From Longimicrobium sp. (GTDB lineage Bacteria > Gemmatimonadota > Gemmatimonadetes > Longimicrobiales > Longimicrobiaceae), in assembly GCF_035474595.1 (NCBI RefSeq), contig NZ_DATIND010000046.1, forward strand, positions 217,528-281,527: a stretch of 64,000 bases of DNA, written 5' to 3'. A program made the position numbers and the translations under genes. Shown piece by piece: positions 15,035-23,955 of this stretch. Numbering within the stretch: the stretch's first letter is position 1; the number at the start of each line of letters is the position of its first letter. Below the pieces are notes generated by a model, which was given only the letters and a program-made list of their open reading frames with translations, made no database searches and was not told the origin of the DNA.

Positions 15035-17242
15035 ATGATTCCTGTTCCCGCCGCAGGGAAGCGAATGCCCGCTTCGACCCTGGAAGCCCTGGCGCTGCGC
15101 CTCAGCGCGCCGCCCGCTCCCGACGCGCTGGCCCGCCTCGCCGGCTTTGCCGAGCGACTGCTGGACGTCCCCGTCTCCCTCATCACCCTGGCCGAAGGCC
15201 GCGCCTGGTGCGGCCCCGCCGCCGGCGCGCGGTGGCAGCCCCGCCGCGAAACCCCGCTCCACCGCTCGCTGTGCGGCGTTCCCGCGCGCACCGGGCGCAC
15301 GCTCCTGGTCGAGGACGCGCGCGCCCACCCGCTGGTGCGCGAGAACCCGGCGCTGTGGATGGGCGAGGTGGCCTACGCCGGCGCCCCCATCCGCACCGCC
15401 GACGGCACGGTGGCGGGCTCCATCTGCGCCATCGACACGCGGCCGCGCACCTGGACCGGCGAGGACGCCGAGGCGCTGGAGCACCTGGCCGCGCTGGCCG
15501 GCGTGCTCCTGGACCGGCGCCAGAGCCACGCCGGCGAGGCGGGGTTCGTGGGGGCCATCGCCGGCTCGCGCGGCCGGCTGTCCCTGCGGATGCTGGAGAA
15601 GGCGATCGAGACCATGCAGATCGGCGTCACCATCACCGACGCCGACGGCCGCATCCTCTACTCCAATCCGGCCGAGGCGCGCATGCACGGGTACGCGGCC
15701 GACGAGCTGCGGGGGATGCACGCCCGCGTGTTCGCGCCGCCCGAGCACGCGCAGCCCATCACCCGCCAGGAGATGGAGGGGGTGACCAGCTGGATGCGCG
15801 AGACGGTGAACGTGCGCAAGGACGGCACCCTCTTCCCCGTGCTGCTGCGCTCCGACGTGGTGAAGGACTCGCGCGGGAACGTGGTGGGGATCGTCACCTG
15901 CTGCGAGGACATCACCCAGCGCAAGGAGATGGAGCGGCAGCTCCTGCGCAACGCCTTCTTCGACCCCGTCACCGGCCTTCCCAACCGCGGCCTCTTCTCC
16001 CATCGCCTGGAGCTGGCCGTCGACCGTGAGCGCCGCGGCGAGGGCGACTTCGCGGTGCTGGCGGTGGGGATCGACCGCTTCGCGCTGATCGGCGAGTCGC
16101 TGGGGCGCGAGGCCGCCGACGAGCTGCTGGCCGGCGTGGCCGCGCGGGTGCGCGAGTGCGTGAAGACGGAGACGCTGGTGGCGCACGTGGCCCGCGACGA
16201 GTTCGCGGTGCTGCTGGACGACGTGGAGGGGATCGCCGAAACCAGCCGCGTGGCCGCCTGCATCCAGGACTCGCTCGCCCGCCCCTTCCCCGTTGCCGGG
16301 ACGGAGGTGGCCACCGGGGCCAGCGTGGGGATCGCGCTCAGCTACACCGGCTACGAGCGCGCCGAGGACGTGCTGCGCGACGCGGCCATCGCGCTGGGGC
16401 GCAGCCGCGACGCCCGGCAGGGGCAGTACGAGGTGTTCGACCGCGAGATGCACGCGCGGGCCATGGCGCGGCTCAGGATGGAGACGGAGCTGCGGCGCGC
16501 GCTGGACCGCGGCGAGCTGCGCGTGCACTACCAGCCCATCATCTCGCTGGATTCGGGGCGGATCGCGGGGTTCGAGGCGCTGGTGCGGTGGCAGCACCCC
16601 GAGCGCGGCCTTCTGGCGCCGGACGCATTCATCCCGCTGGCCGAGGAGACGGGGCTCATCCTGCCGCTGGGAACGTGGGTGCTGGAGGAGGCGTGCCGCG
16701 AGCTGCGCCGCTGGCAGGACAGGCAGGGGGACGATGCGCCGCTGACCATGGCCGTGAACCTGTGCGCGCGGCAGTTCCTGCAGGCAGACCTGGCCGAGCG
16801 CGTGGCCCGCGTGCTGACGGAGACGGCGATCGCGCCGGGAACGCTGAAGCTGGAGATCACCGAGAGCGTGCTGATGCAGCACACCGACGCGGTGACGGCC
16901 ACGCTGCACCGGCTGAAGGCGCTGGGCGTGCAGCTGCACATCGACGACTTCGGCACCGGCTATTCGTCGCTGGGCTACCTGCACCGCCTGCCGCTGGACG
17001 CGCTGAAGATCGACCGCTCGTTCGTGATGGGCGGCCAGGGCGCCAACCTGCCGCTGGTCCGCACCATCGTGGCCCTCGCCCACGCGCTCGGCGTCGCGGT
17101 GGTGACGGAGGGGATCGAGAGCGCCGAGGTACTCAGCGAGCTCCGATCGCTGAATTGCGAGTTCGGCCAGGGCTACCTCTTCTCGCACCCGCTCCCCGGC
17201 CCGGAGATCGACAAGCTGGTCGCCACCCAGCCGCGGTGGTGA
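15035..17242 (+). CDS. GAF-PAS-GGDEF(degenerate)-EAL cyclic-di-GMP phosphodiesterase
   Basis: A 735-residue cytosolic signalling protein. Domains in order: GAF (about 20-165, APIRTADGTVAGSICAIDTR), PAS with PAC (about 180-295), GGDEF (about 300-465) and EAL (about 485-730). The GGDEF signature is A-R-D-E-F (386-390), which usually means no cyclase activity and possibly GTP sensing. The EAL domain is complete: E514 in GFEALVRWQHP, NLCARQF, ITES, DDFGTGYSSLGYLHRLPLD with the catalytic DD and K, and TEGIESAE. It should hydrolyse c-di-GMP under control of the N-terminal sensors. ATG 15035 has GGAG very close; ATG 15065 (after AGGGAAG) is an alternative start. Confidence 0.9.
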   Translation: MIPVPAAGKRMPASTLEALALRLSAPPAPDALARLAGFAERLLDVPVSLITLAEGRAWCGPAAGARWQPRRETPLHRSLCGVPARTGRTLLVEDARAHPLVRENPALWMGEVAYAGAPIRTADGTVAGSICAIDTRPRTWTGEDAEALEHLAALAGVLLDRRQSHAGEAGFVGAIAGSRGRLSLRMLEKAIETMQIGVTITDADGRILYSNPAEARMHGYAADELRGMHARVFAPPEHAQPITRQEMEGVTSWMRETVNVRKDGTLFPVLLRSDVVKDSRGNVVGIVTCCEDITQRKEMERQLLRNAFFDPVTGLPNRGLFSHRLELAVDRERRGEGDFAVLAVGIDRFALIGESLGREAADELLAGVAARVRECVKTETLVAHVARDEFAVLLDDVEGIAETSRVAACIQDSLARPFPVAGTEVATGASVGIALSYTGYERAEDVLRDAAIALGRSRDARQGQYEVFDREMHARAMARLRMETELRRALDRGELRVHYQPIISLDSGRIAGFEALVRWQHPERGLLAPDAFIPLAEETGLILPLGTWVLEEACRELRRWQDRQGDDAPLTMAVNLCARQFLQADLAERVARVLTETAIAPGTLKLEITESVLMQHTDAVTATLHRLKALGVQLHIDDFGTGYSSLGYLHRLPLDALKIDRSFVMGGQGANLPLVRTIVALAHALGVAVVTEGIESAEVLSELRSLNCEFGQGYLFSHPLPGPEIDKLVATQPRW

Positions 17243-17281
17243 GGGTCGGCATCCGCGGCTCTCGACGAAGAGCGTAACAAT

Positions 17282-17320
17282 CGAACGGCAACAGCCTCTG
17301 CGCTGTTGCCGTTCGGTTTT
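17282..17320 (+). terminator. Rho-independent terminator of the EAL gene
   Basis: A perfect 14-bp stem (17282-17295 with 17302-17315), six-base loop, then GTTTT. It starts 40 bases past the stop codon. Confidence 0.93.
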
Positions 17321-17335
17321 ACGTGCGCGTCCGCT

Positions 17336-17530
17336 GGCATCGCGCCCTCACCGGCCGGCCGAGGCCGTCCACCTCTCCCGTACCGGGAGAGGTAGCCATC
17401 CCGCATCACCGACCCCCTGAACCATCATCGCTACCAGAGGCTGCAGGCCCCCCCGATTCCGGATAGCCCCCCTCGCCCGGAACGGGAGAGGGCGAGCGCT
17501 CTAAGGCGCGGGGAGAGGGCGCGAGGCCTC
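17336..17530 (-). repeat. Composite dispersed repeat, inverted copy on the left of glgE
   Basis: Read on the minus strand it has a CTCTCCC/GGGCGAG hairpin with GAGCGCTC, a GCCTGCAGCCTCTGGT spacer, then the two-hairpin repeat ending in GCGCGATGCC. The whole about 190 bases matches 19965-20152 with few differences, in opposite orientation, so glgE lies between inverted copies. Confidence 0.85.
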
Positions 17531-17564
17531 GGGCACGCACCGCCGCCTCGCCTCTCACCATCCC

Positions 17565-17637
17565 CACGCACTTCCGCACTTCCGCACTCCCGCACTTCCG
17601 TCTCGTACTTCCGTACTCCCCGTACTTTCGTACTTCC
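17565..17637. repeat. Octamer tandem repeat (CACTTCCG/CACTCCCG and TACTTCCG variants)
   Basis: Imperfect 8-bp units run up to the glgE stop codon at 17638. They are the complement of the AGTGCGGG tract upstream of glgE (19839-19908), again in inverted orientation. Confidence 0.75.
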
Positions 17638-19719
17638 CTACACCAGCGTCGGCTCCATGAAGTAGTCGAACCCCGTCTCCGAGCTCCGCCAGGCGCGCAC
17701 CCGGTAGATCCGGCCGGGGGCGTCGGGCTCCAGGCGCACGTACTGGTCGGCGCCGTGCCAGAAGTGGCGCTCGCCGGTGAGCAATTCCTCCACCTCCCAC
17801 GGGTCTCCCCAGCCGATCCCCATCTCCCCCAGCGGGAAGTGGAGCACGGTTTCGTGCGCGCGGAACGGGTCCAGGTTCACCGCCACGAACACCATGCTGG
17901 TCCTGTCCTCCGTCATCTTCCCGTAGAACAGCACGTCCTCGCCGTCGGCCGGGTAGAAGCGCAGGTTGTCGTACTCGTGCAGCGCGGGGTTCTGGCGCCG
18001 CACCTGGTTCAGCCGCGTGATCAGCGGGCGGATGTTCCCCGGCCGGTCCCAGTCCCACGCCTTCACCTCGTACTTCTCGCTGTCCAGGTACTCCTCCTTC
18101 CCCGGCAGCGCGCGGTTCTCGCACAGCTCGAAGCCGCTGTAGATGCCGTAGACCGACGACAGCGTGGTGGCCAGGATCGCGCGGATCATGAACGCCGGGC
18201 GCCCGCCCCGCTGCAGGAACTCGGGAAGGATGTCGGGCGTGTTGGGGAACAGGTTGCCGCGGAAGTACTCCTTCATGGGCGTCTGCGTGAGCTCGGTGAA
18301 GTACTCCTCGAGCTCGCGCTTGAAGTTGCGCCAGGTGAAGTAGGTGTAGCTCTGCGTGAACCCCGCTTTGGCCAGCGCCTTCATCATCTTGGGCCGCGTG
18401 AACGCCTCGGAGAGGAAGATCACGTCCGGGTACTCGCGCTGCACCTCGCGGATCATCCACTCCCAGAACTGCACCGGCTTGGTGTGCGGGTTGTCCACGC
18501 GGAAGATGCGGACGCCCTGCGCCACCCAGTGCAGGATCACGTCGCGCCACTCGCGCCACTGCCCCTCCCAGTCGTCGCCGTAGAAGTTCAGGGGATAGAT
18601 GTCCTGGTACTTCTTCGGCGGGTTCTCGGCGTACTTGATGGTGCCGTCGGGGCGGACGTAGAACCAGCCGGGATGATCTTCGACGTAGGGATGGTCGGGC
18701 GAGACCTGGATGGCGAAGTCGATGGCGATCTCCAGCCCGTGCTCCTGCGCGGCGTCCACCAGCGCGCGGAAGTCCTGCATCGTCCCCAGCTCCGGGTGCA
18801 CGTCGCGGTGCCCGCCCGCCTCGCCGCCGATGGCGTAGGGCGATCCGGGGTCGTCGTCCCCCGGCGTGAGCGTGTTGTTCTTCCCCTTCCGGAACTGCTT
18901 GCCGATGGGGTGGATGGGGGGAAAGTACAGCACGTCGAACCCCATGTCGCGCACGTACGGCAGCCTGGCGATGACGTCGCGGAAGGTGCCGTGGCGCGCC
19001 GCGTCGTCCGACATCGAGCGCGGGAACAGCTCGTACCAGGCGGCGTAGCGCGCGGCCACGCGGTCCACCTGCACGGGGAGATGGCGGTCGTACCCGGTCA
19101 GGTCGGTGCGGATGGGGTTGGCCGCCATCAGCGCCAGCAGCTCGGCGTCCAGCGCGGCGGCCACGCGGTCGGCCAGGGTGCGGTCGCCCGCGCCGGATTC
19201 GAGGATGGTGGCGACCGTCTCGAACTCCGCCTCCTCGTGGAGATGGCGGACCTCGCCGCGCTCGTCGCCCAGGATCTCGGCGAGGTAGGCGTTCAGCCGC
19301 GCGGCGTCGCCGCCGCGCGCGTGCGCCGCCGCCACGGCGACGAGCTGGGCGCCCTCGTACAGCTCCAGGAAGACGTTCTGGCCGGCGTCGTACTTCTTGC
19401 GCAGTTCGCTCTGCCAGGTGCCGAACCAGTCCGTCCAGGCGATGACGGTGAAGTGCCAGCGGCAGTTGCGGTCCACGGTGAACGACCCCGTCCACCGGTC
19501 GTTGTCGAAGAAGCGCATGGGCGCCTCACGCCATTCCGCCTCGTCCTCGGCGCGGTAGCGGATGGCGGCGGCGATGGCGTCGTGCCCCTCCTTGAAGATG
19601 TCGGCGAACACCTCCACGGTGTCGCCGACTTCGCGTTTGACGGCGTAGCGGCCGCCGTCCAGCTCCGGCTCCACGCATTCGATCACGATCTTCCGGCTGG
19701 CGTCGATCGTCTCCGGCAT
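17638..19719 (-). CDS. glgE: Alpha-1,4-glucan:maltose-1-phosphate maltosyltransferase
   Basis: A 693-residue GH13 subfamily 3 enzyme that extends alpha-1,4-glucan with maltosyl units from maltose-1-phosphate (GlgE pathway). The N-terminal domain (about 10-200) is the DUF3416 type. The catalytic barrel has IDFAIQVSPDHPYV, the nucleophile D409 in RIFRVDNPHTKPVQFWEW and the acid/base E438 in IFLSEAFTRPKMMKALAKAG. A C-terminal beta domain follows. The length is normal. The usual partners treS, pep2 or glgB are not adjacent, so the pathway is completed elsewhere or glgE is a transferred single gene. AGGATCTGCAG precedes ATG 19719. Both flanks carry matching inverted repeats. Confidence 0.96.
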   Translation of the reverse strand: MPETIDASRKIVIECVEPELDGGRYAVKREVGDTVEVFADIFKEGHDAIAAAIRYRAEDEAEWREAPMRFFDNDRWTGSFTVDRNCRWHFTVIAWTDWFGTWQSELRKKYDAGQNVFLELYEGAQLVAVAAAHARGGDAARLNAYLAEILGDERGEVRHLHEEAEFETVATILESGAGDRTLADRVAAALDAELLALMAANPIRTDLTGYDRHLPVQVDRVAARYAAWYELFPRSMSDDAARHGTFRDVIARLPYVRDMGFDVLYFPPIHPIGKQFRKGKNNTLTPGDDDPGSPYAIGGEAGGHRDVHPELGTMQDFRALVDAAQEHGLEIAIDFAIQVSPDHPYVEDHPGWFYVRPDGTIKYAENPPKKYQDIYPLNFYGDDWEGQWREWRDVILHWVAQGVRIFRVDNPHTKPVQFWEWMIREVQREYPDVIFLSEAFTRPKMMKALAKAGFTQSYTYFTWRNFKRELEEYFTELTQTPMKEYFRGNLFPNTPDILPEFLQRGGRPAFMIRAILATTLSSVYGIYSGFELCENRALPGKEEYLDSEKYEVKAWDWDRPGNIRPLITRLNQVRRQNPALHEYDNLRFYPADGEDVLFYGKMTEDRTSMVFVAVNLDPFRAHETVLHFPLGEMGIGWGDPWEVEELLTGERHFWHGADQYVRLEPDAPGRIYRVRAWRSSETGFDYFMEPTLV

Positions 19720-19838
19720 CTGCAGATCCTGTGGGTGGTTCGAGGGTCGTTCTCCGGCCCGCGCGCCGCGCGCAAGCGCCGCGCCATGGGCGGGCGCATG
19801 AAGGTAAGGGGAACGGATGGAATGGCGAGGGGAAAGGG

Positions 19839-19908
19839 AGTGCGGGAGTGCGGGAGTGCGGGAGTGCGGGAGTGCGGGAGTGCGGGAGTGCGGGAGTGCG
19901 GGAGTGCG
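19839..19908 (+). repeat. AGTGCGGG tandem array
   Basis: Almost nine perfect copies of the octamer AGTGCGGG in 70 bases. It is the purest example of a short tandem repeat that recurs in degenerate form at about 5929, 6900, 17565, 30137, 30360 and 38515. It lies in the upstream region of glgE. Confidence 0.95.
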
Positions 19909-19964
19909 CTGGAATCGGTGAGCCGCGCGGTAGCGGTGCAGGCCGGGCGCCGGTGCTCGCCGCG

Positions 19965-20152
19965 GAGCCCTCTCCCCGCGCCTGAGAGCGCTCGCCCTCT
20001 CCCGTCCCGGGCGAGGGGGGCTGTCCGGCGCCGGCGGGGCCTGCAGCCTCTGGTTGCAATGAGGGTTCGGTGTGGCGGTGATGCGGGACGGCTACCTCTC
20101 CCGGTACGGGAGAGGTGGACGGCCTCGGCCGGCCGGAGAGGGCGCGATGCCG
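19965..20152 (+). repeat. Composite dispersed repeat, right of glgE
   Basis: The forward copy of the about 190-base composite whose inverted partner is 17336-17530. The second half (20080-20152) is the two-hairpin unit. The part near 19970-20040 is a palindrome of CCCTCTCC and GGGCGAGGGG type also seen at 30250-30320. Confidence 0.85.
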
Positions 20153-20437
20153 CGGGCACTAGCCACCGCCCATCCCCGCGGTAAGCCGGACGCGCGCACA
20201 GGCTTTGTCCCGGTGAACCGATCCCGAGATGCACCGAAGTCGCTGCCGGATTTCCCATCCCCCTGCCACAAAAAGTGATATCCCCATCCGATCTCCATCT
20301 CCCCCCGACCCTCCGGAACGCCAGCAACCACGCCGCCGCCGTCGCGTGCCCGCGTGGAACGGCGCGTGCTTTGGGGCTGGGCGCGGACCGGAGGGCCGGG
20401 ACGCGACGCATCCACGCAGACCAGGACTGTTCGAACC
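20153..20437. other. Remaining upstream region of the TPR gene
   Basis: With the repeats at 19839-20152 this makes up the 718-base gap between glgE and the TPR gene. Nothing gene-like was recognised. The last 100 bases read open in the TPR frame but show no ribosome-binding site. Confidence 0.4.
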
Positions 20438-21742
20438 GTGACCACGCGCCCGCTGAAAGTCGACCACGCGCTCAAGGCCCTTCCCGAGGTCGACGACCTG
20501 GGCGGGCTGCGCGAGGCGCTGATCGGCGTATCGCGCGAGGACAGCCGGCGCGCGTGGGCCGCATCGGCCGCGTACGCCACGGTGGACGGGCGCCTGGCCG
20601 ACGTCGCCGCGCTGGAAGCGCGCATCGCCGCGCTGGCGGAGGAGGCGCGCGAGCGGGTGGACGCGGTGATGCGCCACTCCGTTGCCGCCCTCCGCGCGCT
20701 GGAGGCGGGCGACGAGGCCGCCGCCGCGCGCGCGCTGGTGGCCGCGGGCGAGGTGGAGGAGGACGCGGCGCGGCTGGACGCGGCCGAGGCGTTCTACCGG
20801 CAGGCGCTCGCCCTGGGGCGGCGGCCGCGCGACCGGCGCGCGGAGGGGCTGGCGCTGCGCCGGCTGGGCCGCGTGGCCCGCGAGCGCGGTGACCTGGAGC
20901 CCGCGCTGCGCTTCTATCTGGCGGGCTACGAGGTCGCCGTGGCCCAGCGCGACACCGAGGGCGCCATCGTGGCCTGTCAGGGCGTGGGCAACGTGTACGT
21001 GGACCAGGGGCTGTGGGAGAAGGCCCGCGAGTGGTACGAGCGCGGCGTGGGGCAGGCCGGCGAGAGCACGCGCTCGCAGCTGCTCTGGCAGCTGTTCAGC
21101 AACCTGTCGGTGGTCGCGCGGCGCTCCGGCGAGCTGCAGGCCAGCGGCGAGTGGCTGGACCGCGCCGAGGCGCTGGTGCTGGCCACCGACGACCCGGTCG
21201 GGCGCCTGCCCATCGAGAACGGCCGCGCGCGGCTGCTGGTGGCGCGCGGGAACTACGCCGCGGCGGCGCGTGCGTACCGGCGCTCCCTGGAGGGGCAGGG
21301 CTCGCCGACGGTGCGCGGCGCGGTGCTGGCGGCGCTGGCCGAGTGCCTGCTGGCGGCGGGCGACCTGCGCGGCACCGAGGCCGCCGCGCGCGAGCTGGAG
21401 CGGCTGGCCGTGGTGCACCGGCTGCCCACGCTCCTCCCCGACGCGTACCGGACGCTGGGCGCCGTTGCCCGCGCCCGGCGCGAGGAGGAGGGGTTCGTGT
21501 TCTACGAGCAGGCGCTGGAGCTCTGCCACGCCCCGGGATCGCCCCCTTTCGAGCTGGCGCAGACGCAGCACGAGTACGCGCTCTGGGAGAGGGAGATGGG
21601 CCGCACCGAGAGCGCCGTGGCGCGGCTGGAGGAGGCGCTGGCGATCTACCGGCGCCTGGGGACCCGGCCGGAGATGGCGAGGGCCACGCGAGAGATGGAC
21701 GAGCTGCGGGCGCAACTCCGCGCGCCGCATGAAGGCGATTGA
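20438..21742 (+). CDS. TPR-repeat protein
   Basis: The 434-residue protein, taken from GTG 20438 (MTTRPLKVDHALKALPEVDD); an in-frame start at 20354 is possible and no site has a clear Shine-Dalgarno. An N-terminal helical, coiled-coil-prone region (about 10-110) is followed by tetratricopeptide pairs (about 110-430), for example REWYERGVGQAGESTRSQLL and FYEQALELCHAPGSPPFELA. No signal peptide or enzymatic motif. Similar in design to the TPR protein at 12074-13336; such proteins in this type of genome often resemble the sensor arms of regulators, but no output domain is present. Confidence 0.8.
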   Translation: MTTRPLKVDHALKALPEVDDLGGLREALIGVSREDSRRAWAASAAYATVDGRLADVAALEARIAALAEEARERVDAVMRHSVAALRALEAGDEAAAARALVAAGEVEEDAARLDAAEAFYRQALALGRRPRDRRAEGLALRRLGRVARERGDLEPALRFYLAGYEVAVAQRDTEGAIVACQGVGNVYVDQGLWEKAREWYERGVGQAGESTRSQLLWQLFSNLSVVARRSGELQASGEWLDRAEALVLATDDPVGRLPIENGRARLLVARGNYAAAARAYRRSLEGQGSPTVRGAVLAALAECLLAAGDLRGTEAAARELERLAVVHRLPTLLPDAYRTLGAVARARREEEGFVFYEQALELCHAPGSPPFELAQTQHEYALWEREMGRTESAVARLEEALAIYRRLGTRPEMARATREMDELRAQLRAPHEGD

Positions 21743-21771
21743 ACGCTGGACTTTTGGGGAGATGGTGGATG

Positions 21772-22398
21772 ATGAAGACGCATGCGAGATGGGCGGCCGC
21801 CGCGCTGCTGCTGGCCATGGGGTTGGGGGGATGCGCCAAGGAGGTCGTCGTCGGCGGCCAGAAGCACGTGGACACCCGCGCCACGGGTGACGGCACGCCG
21901 GAGGGCGGCGCGTCGGGCTCGCGCGCGGCGGCGTACGATCTCGCCCCCGCGCTCGCGGTGGCCGGGCGCGCCGAGGGAACCATCACCTTCGACGCGAAGG
22001 TGTCGCTGGTCACCTCGACGGGCTCGGTCGTGCCGCTGAATTCGTCGCTCGCCACGGCCGTCGTGCGCATCGACGGCAGCGACACCGTCACCGTCATCTC
22101 GGGGGACGTGCCGGCGGCGCGGTACACGGCGGTGCGCGTCGCCTTCACCCGCGTGCAGGCCAACGTCACCAGCGGGCTGGTGATCGGCGGCACGAGCGTG
22201 ACCGGGCTGATCAACGTCTCCATCACCCGCGGCGACAGCATCGTCGTGGAGCGCGCCGTCGATCTCGGCGCGCCCGAGGCGGACGTGCGGCTGCTGATCG
22301 ACCTGGACGCATCGGCGTGGCTCTCCGCCGCGAACCCGGCCACGCGCCTGGTCGCCGCCGCCATCTTCCGCGACGCGGTGAAGGTGCGGACGTTCTGA
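21772..22398 (+). CDS. Hypothetical lipoprotein
   Basis: A 208-residue secreted protein: signal peptide with lipobox GLGGC, then an Ala/Gly linker and a beta-rich domain (about 50-205) with regular alternation of Thr/Val strands (VTSTGSVVPLNSSLATAVVR, VIGGTSVTGLINVSITRGDS). GGTGG precedes ATG 21772 by three bases; an ATG directly before it is an alternative. It starts 29 bases after the TPR gene, so the two are probably co-transcribed. I do not recognise the domain. The fold looks like an extracytoplasmic beta-sandwich, which is inference only. Confidence 0.75.
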   Translation: MKTHARWAAAALLLAMGLGGCAKEVVVGGQKHVDTRATGDGTPEGGASGSRAAAYDLAPALAVAGRAEGTITFDAKVSLVTSTGSVVPLNSSLATAVVRIDGSDTVTVISGDVPAARYTAVRVAFTRVQANVTSGLVIGGTSVTGLINVSITRGDSIVVERAVDLGAPEADVRLLIDLDASAWLSAANPATRLVAAAIFRDAVKVRTF

Positions 22399-22430
22399 AG
22401 GAGACAGGGGACAGGGGACAGGGAAGAAGG

Positions 22431-22462
22431 GGCCGCGGAGGGCACGAGCTCTCCGCGGCCTT
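22431..22462 (+). terminator. Probable terminator of the TPR-lipoprotein unit
   Basis: GGCCGCGGAG (22431-22440) pairs with CTCCGCGGCC (22451-22460), followed by TTGCTTG. A GGGGACA heptamer run (about 22402-22424) precedes it. Confidence 0.7.
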
Positions 22463-22851
22463 GCTTGCGTGGCATCGATGCAGGTGCGATCGAGGGGACA
22501 CGTTGGCCCGATCTCCGTTCCCGCTGGGGCATCCCTGGTGCATACGGGACAGGCGCGTCGCACAATGCGGCCGTGGCGCTCACCGGGTCTTCTTCGCCCA
22601 TCTACCATGATCCGAACGACTTGGGCACCAGTGCGGACGGCTGCGCCGGCGTGGCTCCCGGGTTGCCTTGGTGGGTCCTCGCCGGTCGGAGGGCGCCGCC
22701 GCGGAAGGTCGCGGCTGAAACTCTTTCCGAACGGCCCTCGTAACCCTCACGCCAAGTACCGTGGGGAAGTGCCCCGCAGTACCAGCGGATCAAACGCTCC
22801 CGTCTCTCGGAAGCGTCCCGAACAGGTCCGCAACGCCGCCTGAACCCGACC
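22463..22851. other. 389-base region without recognised gene
   Basis: Upstream region of the L,D-transpeptidase gene. Open frames exist but lack the codon bias of the neighbours. No RNA or repeat was recognised. Confidence 0.4.
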
Positions 22852-23676
22852 ATGTTCGCCCTGAAGGGGATCATCCCCGCGCTGTTCGTGACCGCCGTCA
22901 GCTCGATTCCGGCCGCCGCCCAGGGGCCGATGGAGATCGTCGTCAATATTCCCGCCGGCCGCCTGGACGTGTTCCAGGGTGGCGAGCGCATCCGCAGCTA
23001 CCCGGTGTCGGTGGGCACCGCGAACCACGCCACCCCCACCGCCGAGGCCAGCATCCGCCGCATGGTGTGGAACCCCTCGTGGACGCCGCCGCCCGACGCG
23101 GCGTGGGCGCGCAACGAGAAGCCCAAGGGCCCGGGATGGGGCAACCCCATGGGCCGCGTGAAGATGCACCTGTTCGCCGACTACTACGTGCACGGCACGC
23201 CCGCGTCCAACGAGCGGCACCTGGGGCGCCCGGCCTCGCACGGGTGCATCCGGATGCGCAACCAGGACGTGATGGAGCTGGCGCAGCTGGTGCTGCAGGC
23301 CGACGGCACCCCCGTCTCGCAGGCCACGGTGCAGTCGCTGGTGCGGAACCCGCACGCCACCCGCGAGCTGGCGCTGGCCGGCCGGGTCCGGGTGCGCGTG
23401 GAGTACCGCCTGGCCGAGGTGGCGGCGGATTCGGTCACGCTGCACCCGGACGTCTACGGCCGCGCGGCGGGCCGTTACGATGCCCGCGTGCGGCAGGAGA
23501 TGAACGCCGCCGGCGCCGACCCGGCCACGGTGCTGGCCCAGGTGCAGCTGAGCCGCGCCCCGGCCACCCCGCTCCGCCTCGCCCGCGGCGGCGTGCAGCT
23601 CCCCGAGGTGCGCGAGCCGGTCGTCACGGTGAGCGCCGACACCCAGGCGGTGAGGACCCTCGCGCTGGAGCGCTAA
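22852..23676 (+). CDS. L,D-transpeptidase (YkuD domain), exported
   Basis: The 274-residue protein has an N-terminal signal peptide ending near VSSIPAAAQG, then a YkuD domain (about 28-170). The catalytic signature is complete: H114 in YYVHGTPASNERHLG and S129-H130-G131-C132 in RPASHGCIRM, with Cys132 as nucleophile. It should form 3-3 cross-links in peptidoglycan or attach proteins to it, in the periplasm. A C-terminal extension of about 100 residues is Arg/Ala/Val-rich and not recognised. The first codon is ATG 22852 with a weak ribosome-binding site. It is a single-gene unit ended by a clear terminator. Confidence 0.92.
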   Translation: MFALKGIIPALFVTAVSSIPAAAQGPMEIVVNIPAGRLDVFQGGERIRSYPVSVGTANHATPTAEASIRRMVWNPSWTPPPDAAWARNEKPKGPGWGNPMGRVKMHLFADYYVHGTPASNERHLGRPASHGCIRMRNQDVMELAQLVLQADGTPVSQATVQSLVRNPHATRELALAGRVRVRVEYRLAEVAADSVTLHPDVYGRAAGRYDARVRQEMNAAGADPATVLAQVQLSRAPATPLRLARGGVQLPEVREPVVTVSADTQAVRTLALER

Positions 23677-23706
23677 CCGCAAGACAGGCATGGAGATGAA
23701 GAAAGT

Positions 23707-23744
23707 GGGGGCGGCAGAAGGTTCTGCCGCCCCCGCTTCTTCTT
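23707..23744 (+). terminator. Rho-independent terminator
   Basis: A perfect 13-bp stem (23707-23719 with 23722-23734), two-base loop, then a pyrimidine stretch GCTTCTTCTT. Ends the L,D-transpeptidase transcript. Confidence 0.88.
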
Positions 23745-23810
23745 GGTTTCGATGATGATGATGGCGCCTTCCGCCGCGCTGACGTCACTCCGCAGCCGGA
23801 AGCGAGCCGA

Positions 23811-23876
23811 ACAGCCTCGCGCAGTTTGCGAGGCTTCCCGTCGTTGTTGCTGCGACTTCAGTCGCCGGTGACCGGC
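23811..23876. repeat. Extragenic palindromic repeat (CTCGCGCAGTTTGCGAG / GCGACTTCAGTCGC), copy 1
   Basis: Two small hairpins joined by CGTTGTTGCT. Near-identical copies lie at 62783-62857 and, inverted, at 63901-63968. Between the L,D-transpeptidase and Smr genes. Confidence 0.85.
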
Positions 23877-23955
23877 ATGATGCGCGGCCCGGAAAACGGC
23901 TTGCGCGGGGGGCGATTCGGGAAATAGCTTCGCCGCCATCCGCCGGTGCCAATCC

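Noticed and set aside
19839..19908. AGTGCGGG array as a CRISPR
   Set aside because: Units are 8 bp in pure tandem without spacers.
17336..20152. glgE as an insertion-sequence passenger
   Set aside because: No transposase and no target-site duplication was seen; inverted repeats alone do not make an IS, so it is reported only as an unexplained arrangement.
22465..22743. Possible 92-codon gene upstream of the L,D-transpeptidase
   Set aside because: No ribosome-binding site, no domain and codon use unlike the neighbours.
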